Shown: positions 26,767 through 35,228 of the stretch, in pieces
Layout: each line of letters opens with the position of its first letter
Position numbering within the stretch: position 1 is the stretch's first letter
Assembly (NCBI GenBank): GCA_963756365.1
Contig: CAVWNF010000003.1
Span: forward strand, 1,736,001 to 1,800,000
Reading direction: 5' to 3'
Length of the DNA stretch: 64,000 bases
Source: WHTI01 sp963756365
Lineage (GTDB): Bacteria; Actinomycetota; CADDZG01; WHSQ01
Position numbers and translations under genes: made by a program
The notes under the pieces: model-generated
Told to the model about the DNA's origin: nothing
Seen by the model: only the letters and a program-made list of their open reading frames with translations
Database searches by the model: none

Positions 26767-27816
26767 GTGAACGCCTCGACGATCCGGTTTCGGATCCCGG
26801 ATCCAGAACGCGACCTCCGAGCCGTCCGCCTCCACCAGGAGGTGAAGCGCCCTCGAAACGGACCCGAACTCAAGTACGACGCAGAGCAGGGGGCCTGGGT
26901 CGGTGAATTGGACCGTCCTCGGGCGGATCGGGTTGAGTACCTCGTCGAGCTGGTCCACTCCGACGGGGCAACGGAGCTGATCTGCGATCCCATGAACGAG
27001 GAGCGGGCCCCCGGAGCGTTCGGCGAGAAGTCGGTCGCGGTGATGCCCGGCTACGGGCCACCCTCATGGCTTGATGCGGAGGAGGCCCCGCCCGGCACGC
27101 GCAGAGAACTCAGCCTCACCTGCCGCGCGGTGAAGGGCCACATCCCCGTGTCCTTATGGAGCCCCCCTGACACCTCCCCCGCCGAGCCGCTGCCGATCTT
27201 GGTCGCCAACGACGGGCCCGAGTACGACTCATACTCCGGGCTCACCCGTTTCTTCGAGGCAGGCATCGCAGCCGGAACCCTTCCGAAGTTCAGAGCGGCG
27301 TTGCTAGCACCGGTAGATCGCAACGAGATCTACTCGGCGTCGGCTGCCTATGCTCGTTCGTTCGCTCACGTGATGCTCCCCGAGCTACTCGAGAGCGCCC
27401 CAACACCATCCGGCCGAGAAGCTCGGATCGCGATGGGGGCCAGTCTCGGGGGGCTGTCGATGCTCCATATCCACCGCCGGACCCCGGCGACCTTCGGAGC
27501 GCTCTTCCTTCAGTCCGGGTCATTCTTCCGGATCCGTTACGACAAGCACGAATCTGGATTCCCGCGGTTCAGAAGGATCAGCCGCTTCGTCGGGGAGGTT
27601 CTCGGGGCCGAGACGTGGTCGTTCCCTATCCCCATCACCATGACCTGCGGACTTATCGAGGAGAACCTGGCCAACAACCGCGCGGTTCACGATGCGCTGG
27701 CAGCCCAGGGCTACGAAACTTCCTTCGTCGCCAACCGCGATGGTCACAACTGGACCGGCTGGCGGGATACGTTCGAGCCCCACCTGACCGGATTGATCCA
27801 AAGGATGTGGGGATGA
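26767..27816 (+). CDS. Fes/esterase D-type alpha/beta hydrolase with N-terminal sandwich domain
   Basis: About 349 residues from the GTG at 26767. An N-terminal CBM48/enterochelin-esterase-like beta-sandwich (TIRFRIPDPERDLRAV, VEYLVELVHSDG) leads to the esterase D hydrolase: LPILVANDGPEYDSY, the nucleophile elbow MGASLGGLSML, and the catalytic His in NRDGHNWTGWRD. It is the first gene of a tightly coupled trio: its stop overlaps the next start (ATGA at 27813). No siderophore synthesis genes are nearby, so enterochelin hydrolysis is unlikely; the substrate is unknown. It is divergent from the mutase gene. An upstream GTG at 26737 is an alternative start. Confidence 0.82.
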   Translation: MNASTIRFRIPDPERDLRAVRLHQEVKRPRNGPELKYDAEQGAWVGELDRPRADRVEYLVELVHSDGATELICDPMNEERAPGAFGEKSVAVMPGYGPPSWLDAEEAPPGTRRELSLTCRAVKGHIPVSLWSPPDTSPAEPLPILVANDGPEYDSYSGLTRFFEAGIAAGTLPKFRAALLAPVDRNEIYSASAAYARSFAHVMLPELLESAPTPSGREARIAMGASLGGLSMLHIHRRTPATFGALFLQSGSFFRIRYDKHESGFPRFRRISRFVGEVLGAETWSFPIPITMTCGLIEENLANNRAVHDALAAQGYETSFVANRDGHNWTGWRDTFEPHLTGLIQRMWG

Positions 27817-28553
27817 ACCGCTCGCAGAACTCGATCGCTGCCCCGGCCATCGGCGGCGCGGGCGAAGTGATCTCGTATGGGCACTACGGGAGGCCGATGA
27901 TCGCGTTCCCATCCCAGCAGGGAGCCGCCCAGGACTACGAGAACAACGGCATGGTCGGCGCTCTCTCGGACCTGATCGACGCGGGTCGCCTCAAGATCTA
28001 CGCGGTCGATAGCTTCGACAAGGGCAGTTGGGACGACGACTCGATCCCCCTCGAAGAGAGGGCCCGGCGGCACGGTCATTACGAGGACTGGATCATCAAC
28101 GATGTGGTTCCTTTCATCTTCGAGGACTCCGGTGGGCCCCAAGAGATGATCGTCACAGGGTGCAGCTTCGGTGCCTTCCACGCGGCGAACTTCTGCCTCA
28201 AGAGAGCGGACCTCTTTCCACTGGCGGTGTGTCTCTCCGGTGTCTACGACGTCAGCGATCTCGGGTGGGGTGAACGGGGCGACGCGGTGTACTTCAACAA
28301 CCCGATGGACTACGTCCGCAACCTCGAGGGCGGCCATCTCGACTGGTTACGGGGGCGGGCCAACCTCCTGCTCGTGGCCGGGCAGGGCCAGTGGGAGGAC
28401 ACGACCGGAGCCCTACAGTCGACCAAAGAGTTCGCAGGGGCGCTCGGAGACAAGGGCATCAGGCACGAACTCGACCTGTGGGGACATGACGTGCCCCACG
28501 ACTGGCCGTCATGGCGGTCGCAGATAAGCCATCATCTACCGAGACTCGTATGA
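27813..28553 (+). CDS. Uncharacterised esterase of the COG4947 type
   Basis: 246 residues of a compact alpha/beta hydrolase: YGHYGRPMIAFPSQQG at the N-terminus, LKIYAVDSFDKGSWDDD, the elbow VTGCSFGAFHAANFCL with nucleophile Ser in GCSFGA, LSGVYDVSD, and a histidine pair in WGHDVPHDWPSW at the C-terminus. I recognise it as the poorly characterised family usually labelled COG4947. The ATG at 27813 lies in an ATGA overlap with the upstream esterase, and the TGA at 28551-28553 overlaps the ATP-grasp start the same way. Two hydrolases plus a ligase in strict coupling suggest one pathway. Confidence 0.8.
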   Translation: MNRSQNSIAAPAIGGAGEVISYGHYGRPMIAFPSQQGAAQDYENNGMVGALSDLIDAGRLKIYAVDSFDKGSWDDDSIPLEERARRHGHYEDWIINDVVPFIFEDSGGPQEMIVTGCSFGAFHAANFCLKRADLFPLAVCLSGVYDVSDLGWGERGDAVYFNNPMDYVRNLEGGHLDWLRGRANLLLVAGQGQWEDTTGALQSTKEFAGALGDKGIRHELDLWGHDVPHDWPSWRSQISHHLPRLV

Positions 28554-29779
28554 ATGATCACTTGATCGGGCTAGTACTTGGGACCGAAGACGATTGGCCA
28601 AGCGCGTTCGAGGCCATCATCGGCCGCGTCCCGCAGCCGCTTCGCTACGGAGGCACTGAGCACACCTTCCCGACCGAACGCGTCACGTACCACCCGTTCG
28701 ACCTGCGCGCTGTCCCCCGCTACTCGCTGGTGATCGATCGTCTCGCTCACTGGTACACGCTCTCTCGGGAGTGGCTCAAGAAGGTCGCCCTCATGGATGA
28801 GGTCTACCTGCTGAACAACCCGTTCACGTTCCAGGCGATGACCAAGCACTCCGCGTACTGCGCAATGATGCGCCTCGGCCTCAAGGTTCCCGAGACATGG
28901 ATGGTCCCGCACAAGGTGCCGCCGACCGACCCGCGCTTCCCCGAGATGTCGCGCCGCTACAACCTCCCCTTCGACCTCGGCGAGGTCGCCGCTCAGGTCG
29001 GCTACCCGATGTTCATGAAGCCGTTCGACGGCGGCGCCTGGGTTGGAGTCACCCGGATCGCAGATGAGAAGGAACTCAGGGCCCGCTACGACGAGTCCGG
29101 CGAACGACTCATGCATCTCCAGGCAGCGGTCGACGGTTTCGACGTGTTCGCCCGGAGTCTCTCGATCGGAGCCGAGACCCTAGTGGTGCGCTTCGATCCC
29201 GACCGGCCGATGTACGACCGCTATCAGGTCGATCACGATTTCCTCAGCCCCGAGTTGGGGGCCGAGGTGGTGTCGATCGGCAAGTTGATCAATGCGTTCT
29301 TCCGCTGGGAGTTCAACTCGTGCGAAACCCTGATCAAGGACGGCGAGGTCTACCCGATCGACTACGCCAATGCGGCGCCCGACCTCGCGTTGACTAGCCT
29401 GCACTACTACTTCCCGTGGGCACTGAAGACGCTCGTGAAGTGGAGCGTTTTCTGCACCGTGACGGACCGCAAGATGCGCGTCGACCAGGACATGGACCGC
29501 TATTTCAAGATCGGCGACAACGACTCGATCCCTTACGAAGACAAGATCCATGCGTACCGAGAGATCGCCGAGGACTACTTCGAGGCCGAGCGCTACCACG
29601 AGTTCTGCTGGAAGCACCTGTCCGACATCGACCAAGCGACGGTCGACTACATCTCAAGCCCGTCGTTCGACGACCTCCTGGTGCGCACGGTCAAGGCAAC
29701 CTTCCCAACCCACGAGCACGACAAGTTCGTCGAGCACTACCGAGGCCTGCTGGGAGCGTGGGTCACAGACCAGCGGTAG
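28550..29779 (+). CDS. ATP-grasp ligase of unknown substrate
   Basis: 409 residues from the ATG at 28550 (ATGA overlap). ATP-grasp features are the nucleotide-binding lysine in GYPMFMKPFDGGAWVG, the QAAVDGFDVFARSL strand with a Gly-poor loop, and the metal site EFNSCETLIKDGEVYPIDYANAAP (positions about 255-280; Glu, Asp and Asn ligands available). The chain ends with an about 100-residue helical extension (EDYFEAERYHEFCWKHL). These enzymes form amide or ester bonds from a carboxylate via an acyl-phosphate. Partnered with two esterases, it could build or edit a small peptide-like or ester metabolite. A stand-alone biosynthetic role is inference. Confidence 0.82.
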   Translation: MNDHLIGLVLGTEDDWPSAFEAIIGRVPQPLRYGGTEHTFPTERVTYHPFDLRAVPRYSLVIDRLAHWYTLSREWLKKVALMDEVYLLNNPFTFQAMTKHSAYCAMMRLGLKVPETWMVPHKVPPTDPRFPEMSRRYNLPFDLGEVAAQVGYPMFMKPFDGGAWVGVTRIADEKELRARYDESGERLMHLQAAVDGFDVFARSLSIGAETLVVRFDPDRPMYDRYQVDHDFLSPELGAEVVSIGKLINAFFRWEFNSCETLIKDGEVYPIDYANAAPDLALTSLHYYFPWALKTLVKWSVFCTVTDRKMRVDQDMDRYFKIGDNDSIPYEDKIHAYREIAEDYFEAERYHEFCWKHLSDIDQATVDYISSPSFDDLLVRTVKATFPTHEHDKFVEHYRGLLGAWVTDQR

Positions 29780-29802
29780 TCCGGGATCAGTCGGCTCGGA
29801 GC

Positions 29803-31653
29803 CTAGGCGTACATCGATTCGATCGCGTCGTTGTACTTCTCGAGGATCACGCGGCGCTTCAGCTTCAGGGACGGGGTCAGTTCTTCGGATTCGGCCGTCC
29901 ACTCGGACGGGACGATGAAGAACTTCTTGACCTGCTCGACCCCGTTGAGGTGCTGGTTAGCGTCGTCGACGGCCTTCTGGATCTCGGCAACGACACGGTC
30001 GTCCTTGGCGAACTCCTCGACCGAGGTGAACTCCATGCCGTTCTTGGCGGCCCAACCCTGCGCCGCCTCGACGTCGAGAACGATCAGGGCGGCGATGAAC
30101 CTCTGCCGGTCCCCGATCGCGCATGCCTGGGCAACGAGGGGATGGCTCTTGAGAAACCCTTCGATGTTCGAAGGCGCAACGTTCTTGCCGCCGGCGGTGA
30201 TGATGAGCTCTTTCTTGCGATCCACGATCTTGACGAACCCATCCGAGTCGATCTCGGCGATGTCGCCGGTGTGCAGCCACCCGTCGCTATCGAAGGTCTC
30301 GGCCGTCTTCTCCGGCTCCTTGTAATAGCCAGAGAGGGTGACGTTCCCGCCCCGGATCAATAGTTCGCCGTCGTCGAGGAGCTTGATCTCGACCCCGGGG
30401 AGTGGCTTTCCAACGGTCCCGGACTTGCGCGCCTCGGCCGTGTTGCCCAATGCGGGGGCCGAAGTCTCGGTCAATCCATACAACTCGATGATGTGGACAC
30501 CCACGCCGTCGAAGAAATCGAGCGTCGAGGGAGAGATGGGGGCCGCACCACTGAGCGGCAGCTCGCACTTGTCGAGGCCGATCTGCGCTCGCAACTTCGG
30601 GAACACGACCTTCTCGGCCAGCGCGTGCTTGACCTTCATGCCGAGGGGGATGGGTTCGCCCTCGCGCTGACGGCGAGCGACCTCGACCCCGTTGGCGATC
30701 GCCCCGCGGGCGAGCTTCGCCTTGCGATCGTCCCCGGCAGCTTCGAGTTTCGCCATGATCCCGGCCTGCAACTTCTCCCACACGCGCGGAACCGCGAGGA
30801 ACGAGTACGGGTGCACATGCGGAACGACTTCGAACACCTCGAGGACCTCTGGACAGAACGTGACATGGGACTGCGTGTAGAAGGAGACGTAGATGGTCGC
30901 CACCCGCTCTGCCGAGTGTGCCAGGGGCAGATACGAGACGTAGGTGGCCCCCGATTCGTAGTCCTCCATCATCTGCGAGGCATGGGCCGTCCATATGGCG
31001 TTGTAGTTGGTGGTGACGACTCCTTTGGGGTTGCCGGTAGTGCCCGACGTATAGATCAACGTCACCGGGTCCTCGGGAGTGACCTCCTGCCACATCGCCT
31101 CGAACTCTTCACGGCCACCGTTCTTGAGGGCAGCACGTCCCATCTCGAGAACGTCGTCGTAACTCATCACCCAGTCGTAGTCGCCGAACTCCTCGGCGTC
31201 GTGCATCAGGATGACCTTCTCGAGGCTGGGCAGCTCCGAGCGCACCTTCTCCCACCGCTCCATGAACGATCGGTTCTCGAGGATCGCGAACTTCGCCTCG
31301 CAATGTCCGGCGATGTACTGGACCTGATCCGGTGAGAACGTGTTGTAGAAGGAGACGGGTATCCCCCGCGCGTGCAGGATCCCCTGGTCGGCGACGATGT
31401 GATCGGGAACGTTCCGGGCCTGGATCGCCACCGCATCGCCCTTGGCGAGCCCAAGTGCCCTGAGCCCCATCGCCAGTTCGGCGACTCGTTCACGAACCTC
31501 ACGCCACGTGTAGGTGTGCCAGTGATCCTCGTGCTTCCAGGACATCGCTGGCTTATCGCCGCGCTCCCTCACGTTCCTCTCGAGGACGTGGCAGAAGTTC
31601 TTGCCCTTAACCGCCTCGTCTACCTGGGCCCTGAGCGCCGCAGTGTCCTCCAT
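29803..31653 (-). CDS. Long-chain fatty-acid-CoA ligase (FadD15-like)
   Basis: 616 residues of the ANL adenylating superfamily, activating fatty acids to acyl-CoA. The P-loop is TLIYTSGTTGNPKGVV, followed by SYLPLAHSAERV, the A5 motif ELYGLTETSAP, GWLHTGDIAEIDSDGF and the C-terminal KKELIITAGGKNVAPSNIE. The tail EELTPSLKLKRRVILEKY supplies the catalytic lysine and is typical of the mycobacterial FadD15/AMP-forming long-chain group. It is convergent with the ATP-grasp gene and 80 bases downstream of meaB. Confidence 0.93.
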   Translation of the reverse strand: MEDTAALRAQVDEAVKGKNFCHVLERNVRERGDKPAMSWKHEDHWHTYTWREVRERVAELAMGLRALGLAKGDAVAIQARNVPDHIVADQGILHARGIPVSFYNTFSPDQVQYIAGHCEAKFAILENRSFMERWEKVRSELPSLEKVILMHDAEEFGDYDWVMSYDDVLEMGRAALKNGGREEFEAMWQEVTPEDPVTLIYTSGTTGNPKGVVTTNYNAIWTAHASQMMEDYESGATYVSYLPLAHSAERVATIYVSFYTQSHVTFCPEVLEVFEVVPHVHPYSFLAVPRVWEKLQAGIMAKLEAAGDDRKAKLARGAIANGVEVARRQREGEPIPLGMKVKHALAEKVVFPKLRAQIGLDKCELPLSGAAPISPSTLDFFDGVGVHIIELYGLTETSAPALGNTAEARKSGTVGKPLPGVEIKLLDDGELLIRGGNVTLSGYYKEPEKTAETFDSDGWLHTGDIAEIDSDGFVKIVDRKKELIITAGGKNVAPSNIEGFLKSHPLVAQACAIGDRQRFIAALIVLDVEAAQGWAAKNGMEFTSVEEFAKDDRVVAEIQKAVDDANQHLNGVEQVKKFFIVPSEWTAESEELTPSLKLKRRVILEKYNDAIESMYA

Positions 31654-31733
31654 GATCGATCCCCTTCCCCACCCAAGAGTTGTCTCAGGTCATTCGAGCA
31701 TCCGCGCCCCACCCGGTCAAACGCCGGGGATCG

Positions 31734-32660
31734 TCAGAGGGCGGCGATCAGTTTCTCGGCGGCAGCGTAGGGGTCGATGCGACGGGCTGAGACCTCTTCG
31801 GTCAACTCGTCGAGGAGGTCGGTCACTTCCGATTCGACCCGGCCCCGGAAGTGCTCGGCCACGATCTCGCGCAGTTCACGCTTGACCCGGCGACGGCGAC
31901 GAGACTCGAGGAGGCCCGCATCCTCTTGGTACGACCGATGCTTGGCTATCGCCGTCCACAGTTCCTCGATCCCCTCGCCCTTGGTCGCGACGGTCTCGAC
32001 GACCTCAGGCTTCCACGGCGTGGAGGACATCTCGAGCATCTGGTTGAGCTCGCGAACGGTTTCCCTCGTCCCTTGTCGATCTGCCTTATTGACCACGAAG
32101 ACGTCAGCTATCTCCATCAACCCGGCCTTGTTCGCCTGAACCGCGTCCCCCCAGCCGGGGTTGAGGATCACGAGCGTCGTGTCGCAGGCATCGGTGATCT
32201 CGACCTCGGCTTGGCCCACACCGACGGTCTCGATGATGACGAGGTCCTTGCCCGCCGCGTCGAGCACCCTCACCGCTTCGGGGGTCGCCAATGAGATCCC
32301 ACCGAGGTGTCCCCGGGTGGCCATCGAGCGGATGAACACATCAGGATCGGTGGCGTGCGATTGCATCCGGACCCGATCACCGAGCAGCGCTCCTCCCGAG
32401 AAAGGGCTCGACGGATCAACAGCTAGAACGCCGACCTTGTGATCGTCCTGGCGGGCGCGGCCCACGAGCCGCTCGGTCAAGGTCGACTTACCCGCCCCAG
32501 GCGCACCAGTGATCCCGATCGAATACGAGGTCCCCGTGTGTGGGTAGATCGAGCGCATCACCTCGCCTAGGGACGCGCCGCCGTCCTCCACGAGTGAGAT
32601 GAGTTGAGCGATCGCTCGTCGATCGCCGCTGAGAGCGCGCTCGACGGTTCCGGGGTCCAA
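31734..32660 (-). CDS. meaB: MeaB-type GTPase, mutase chaperone
   Basis: About 308 residues of the G3E GTPase family (MeaB/ArgK) that loads and protects B12-dependent acyl-CoA mutases. Walker A GAPGAGKST, DPSSPFSGGALLGDR (switch), MATRGHLGG, VIIETVGVGQAEVEI, and NKAD specificity motif in VVNKADRQG. The start is uncertain: the TTG at 32660, five bases after the nfu-like stop, gives LDPGTVERALSG, the family's usual N-terminus; codons further upstream in frame overlap the upstream gene. Its presence supports a working mutase, whose large subunit is at 25006-26659. Confidence 0.92.
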   Translation of the reverse strand: MDPGTVERALSGDRRAIAQLISLVEDGGASLGEVMRSIYPHTGTSYSIGITGAPGAGKSTLTERLVGRARQDDHKVGVLAVDPSSPFSGGALLGDRVRMQSHATDPDVFIRSMATRGHLGGISLATPEAVRVLDAAGKDLVIIETVGVGQAEVEITDACDTTLVILNPGWGDAVQANKAGLMEIADVFVVNKADRQGTRETVRELNQMLEMSSTPWKPEVVETVATKGEGIEELWTAIAKHRSYQEDAGLLESRRRRRVKRELREIVAEHFRGRVESEVTDLLDELTEEVSARRIDPYAAAEKLIAAL

Positions 32661-32664
32661 ACGA

Positions 32665-32913
32665 TCAGGCCTCGAGGGCGACGACCTGGGTGATCTCAGG
32701 GACCCTCTCGCGCAGGATGCGTTCGACACCCTGCTTAAGCGTCACCGGCGAGATCGGGCACGTCTCACAAACGCCGAGTAGTTGCACCGTGACGGTGCCG
32801 TCCACGACGCTCTCGAGTCGGATGTCGCCGCCGTCCATCTGGATCGCTGGGCGGATCAACTCGAGTGCTTGTTCGACCTGCTCCTGGACCGTCGTCTGCT
32901 TCACAGGAGCCAT
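32665..32913 (-). CDS. NifU C-terminal domain (Nfu-type) Fe-S scaffold
   Basis: 82 residues consisting only of the Nfu domain: IQMDGGDIRLESVVDG, then the cluster-binding CxxC in LLGVCETCPISPVTLKQGVE. It would bind a [4Fe-4S] cluster between two monomers and deliver it to client proteins. ATG at 32913. It sits directly upstream of meaB and 44 bases downstream of murA, on the same strand. Confidence 0.88.
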   Translation of the reverse strand: MAPVKQTTVQEQVEQALELIRPAIQMDGGDIRLESVVDGTVTVQLLGVCETCPISPVTLKQGVERILRERVPEITQVVALEA

Positions 32914-32957
32914 TCTACCGAGTCAACGCCTTCCGGCCGGGTCGGTGCCGTAGAAAC

Positions 32958-34208
32958 TCAAGGATCGAGCGTGATCGAGGCGCCCAAGCCGGTGAGCTTC
33001 TGGACGAAATCCTCGTAACCGCGCTCGATATGCCCGTCATCGTGCACGATCGTCTCGCCCTCAGCGCAGAGCCCGCCCAGCACCAGAGCGGCTCCGGCGC
33101 GGATATCCGGCACCCGAACGGGCGCTCCGGTGAGGCGATCGACCCCCCGGATCACCGCGTGATGACCCTCGACCCGGATCTGAGCTCCCATCCGGTTGAG
33201 TTCGTCGACGAACAGGAATCGGGCCTCGAAAACGTTCTCCGTGAGGATCGAGGGTCCATGCGCTAACGAGAGGAGAACCATCATCGGAGGCTGAAGGTCG
33301 GTTGGGAACCCGGGATATGGAAGCGTTACGAGATCGATCGGCTGAGGACGTGCATCCGAGGTGATCCTCACGGAGTCAGCATGCCTCGTCACCACGGCAC
33401 CGGTGTCCTCGAGTTTCTGCAGGATCAGCTCGAGGTGCTCTGGGCGAACGTCGGTAAGGGTCACGTCTCCTTGGGTGGCCGCTGCTCCGATCGCATAGGT
33501 GCCCGCCTCGATGCGGTCTGGGAGGACGACGTGGGTAACGGGGTGGAGCGCATCCACTCCCTCGATCGTGATCGTGTTCGTTCCGGCCCCCAACACGCGC
33601 GCTCCCGCCTCGTTGAGGAACTGAGCGAGGTCCTGGATCTCGGGCTCTCGGGCCGCGTTCTCGATGGTCGTCACGCCGTCGGCGGTCGCTCCGGCCATGA
33701 GCAGGGTCTCCGTGGCGCCGACAGACGGGAACTCGAGCAGCACCCGCGCACCGGTTAGCCCGTCGCTGACGCCCTCGACGTATCCGTACTCGGAGGTGAA
33801 CTTGGCCCCCATCTTCTCGAGGCCCCTCAGATGGAGGTCGATCGGACGAGAGCCGATCGCGTCGCCTCCAGGCATCGCCACGCGCGCTCTCCCTAGCCGC
33901 GCCAGGAGAGGACCCAGTACCTGGATCGAAGCACGCATCTTCGTCACCAGGTCATAGGTGGCCTCGTTACCCGGGTCCTGGGTCGTGTCGATCTTCAGCG
34001 TGTGCCCGTCGAAGGAGACATCCGAGCCGAGCTTCTCGAGGACCTCACACATCAGATACACGTCTGTGATGCGCGGGACGCGCGTGAGCACGACCTCGCC
34101 CGGGATCATCAACGCCGCCGCCATCAGCTTGAGCGTGGCGTTCTTGGCCCCGCTGATAGAGACCTCGCCAGCCAGTCGACTGGGACCTTCGACCACGAAT
34201 CGTTTCAC
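32958..34208 (-). CDS. murA: UDP-GlcNAc 1-carboxyvinyltransferase MurA with Asp at the usual Cys site
   Basis: 416 residues; first committed step of peptidoglycan synthesis, transferring enolpyruvate from PEP to UDP-GlcNAc in the cytoplasm. SGAKNATLKLMAAALM carries the substrate lysine, RPIDLHLRGLEKMGA and TLPYPGFPTDLQPP are family hallmarks. The loop residue that is normally the catalytic, fosfomycin-alkylated cysteine is D116 in MPGGDAIGSRP, as in mycobacterial MurA, so natural fosfomycin resistance is expected. The start is GTG at 34208, shortly after a hairpin that ends the upstream histone-like gene. Confidence 0.96.
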   Translation of the reverse strand: MKRFVVEGPSRLAGEVSISGAKNATLKLMAAALMIPGEVVLTRVPRITDVYLMCEVLEKLGSDVSFDGHTLKIDTTQDPGNEATYDLVTKMRASIQVLGPLLARLGRARVAMPGGDAIGSRPIDLHLRGLEKMGAKFTSEYGYVEGVSDGLTGARVLLEFPSVGATETLLMAGATADGVTTIENAAREPEIQDLAQFLNEAGARVLGAGTNTITIEGVDALHPVTHVVLPDRIEAGTYAIGAAATQGDVTLTDVRPEHLELILQKLEDTGAVVTRHADSVRITSDARPQPIDLVTLPYPGFPTDLQPPMMVLLSLAHGPSILTENVFEARFLFVDELNRMGAQIRVEGHHAVIRGVDRLTGAPVRVPDIRAGAALVLGGLCAEGETIVHDDGHIERGYEDFVQKLTGLGASITLDP

Positions 34209-34225
34209 GACGTCATCTTAGTGAA

Positions 34226-34247
34226 GGCCCCCGGTCTCCCGGGGGCC
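34226..34247 (-). terminator. GC-rich hairpin between the histone-like gene and murA
   Basis: GGCCCCCGG, loop TCTC, CCGGGGGCC: a perfect 9-bp stem 7 bases after the histone-like stop codon and 18 bases before the murA start. It lacks a U-run on the minus strand. It may attenuate transcription into murA or simply stabilise the upstream message. Confidence 0.55.
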
Positions 34248-34253
34248 GATCGC

Positions 34254-34900
34254 TTACCGCTTACGCGTGGTCTTACGCGCGGTCGACTTCTTACGAGCCG
34301 GAGTCTTCTTCTTCGCCGCGGTCTTCTTGCGACCGGTTGACTTCTTAGCGGCGGTCTTCTTGCGGGCAGGAGCCTTCTTCTTGGCCGCGGTCTTCTTGCG
34401 ACCGACCGTCTTCTTTGCGGCCGTCTTCTTTCGTCCCGCCGTCTTCTTGGCCGCGGTCTTCTTGCGTGCCCGCGCGTCTTCTTGGCGGCCGTCTTCTTGC
34501 GGCCCGCCGTCTTCTTGGCGGCGGTCTTCTTGCGGCCCACGGTCTTCTTGGCGGCTGTCTTCTTGCGGGCTACGGTCTTCTTCGCGGCTGTCTTCTTGCG
34601 GGCTACGGTCTTCTTCGCGGCCGTCTTCTTGGCCGTCGCCTTCTTGCGAGCGGGGGACTTCTTCTTGGCCGCAGGCTTCTTACGGGCCGCGGACTTCTTG
34701 GGACGAGCGACCTCAGCCGTGGTGCCCACTACGGCGGCGACACTCTGACGCACACCCGCTAGCGCCCCAGAGGTATCTGCATCGGGGGTGAGTTTGTCTG
34801 CCGCCTGAGCCCCGAGGTCAGCCACCGTCTCCCGAGCGCGCTCGCTCCCAGCAACTGCCTTGTCCTTCATCTGATCCATGAAACCTTCACCGTCTGCCAC
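34254..34900 (-). CDS. Histone H1-like Lys/Ala-repeat DNA-binding protein, one frameshift
   Basis: About 215 residues. I choose the GTG at 34900 because GGAGGG lies just upstream. The first 65 residues are acidic and helical (MDQMKDKAVAGSERARETV, ADLGAQAADKLTPDADT), then an extended tail of KKTAAKKT/GRKK/ARKK repeats like the tails of mycobacterial HupB, chlamydial Hc and eukaryotic H1. An indel near 34470 changes frame; the tail continues as TAAKKTAGRKK to TARKTTRKR and TAA at 34254. At DNA level the tail includes a tandem 33-bp repeat (about 34557-34622). Likely a nucleoid-associated protein; no folded HU domain is present. Confidence 0.78.
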
Positions 34901-35009
34901 GATCCCTCCATCTCGTTCACCAACCAGCCCTATCGATACAGCAGCGTTTCCAGATCGCACCGAAGCAAACACTACGCCCAAGATTTGGGACATCGTCCGG
35001 ACGCGACGC

Positions 35010-35219
35010 TCAGTACGGGTTCTCTGGATCCACGTCCAGGCGTGATTCGATCAGCCAGAGGTTCTGGCGCACGCACTCGGGGCACATGGCCATGCTGCGG
35101 TTGTCCTTGTCGGGCATCTCTTGCCACCCGATCGGAGCGAGCCCATTCCGACGCGGTTCGGAGCGACCACATGAGTGGCAGAACACCCGGTTCCTAAGTC
35201 CTTCCGAGTGGTCTGCCAT
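35010..35219 (-). CDS. Small zinc-ribbon protein
   Basis: 69 residues with two CxxC knuckles, FCHSCG (near 14-17) and MCPECV (near 46-49), spaced as in a zinc ribbon, followed by a helix ending in SRLDVDPENPY. Function unknown. It sits 9 bases after the atpC stop in the same direction and could be the last gene of the ATP synthase transcript. Confidence 0.6.
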   Translation of the reverse strand: MADHSEGLRNRVFCHSCGRSEPRRNGLAPIGWQEMPDKDNRSMAMCPECVRQNLWLIESRLDVDPENPY

Positions 35220-35228
35220 CCCGTGGGG

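Noticed and set aside
26660..26958. N-terminal extension of the mutase
   Set aside because: Out of frame with the real start (ATG 26659) and antisense to the divergent esterase gene; composition is shadow-like.
26767..28553. Siderophore (enterochelin) hydrolysis locus
   Set aside because: Fes-like fold only; no siderophore synthesis, receptor or iron-box-like sequence is seen, and the partner is an ATP-grasp ligase.
34440..34680. Repeats in the histone-like gene considered as a repeat array or integrated element
   Set aside because: The repeats are in frame and encode the KKTAAKKT tail; they are coding repeats.
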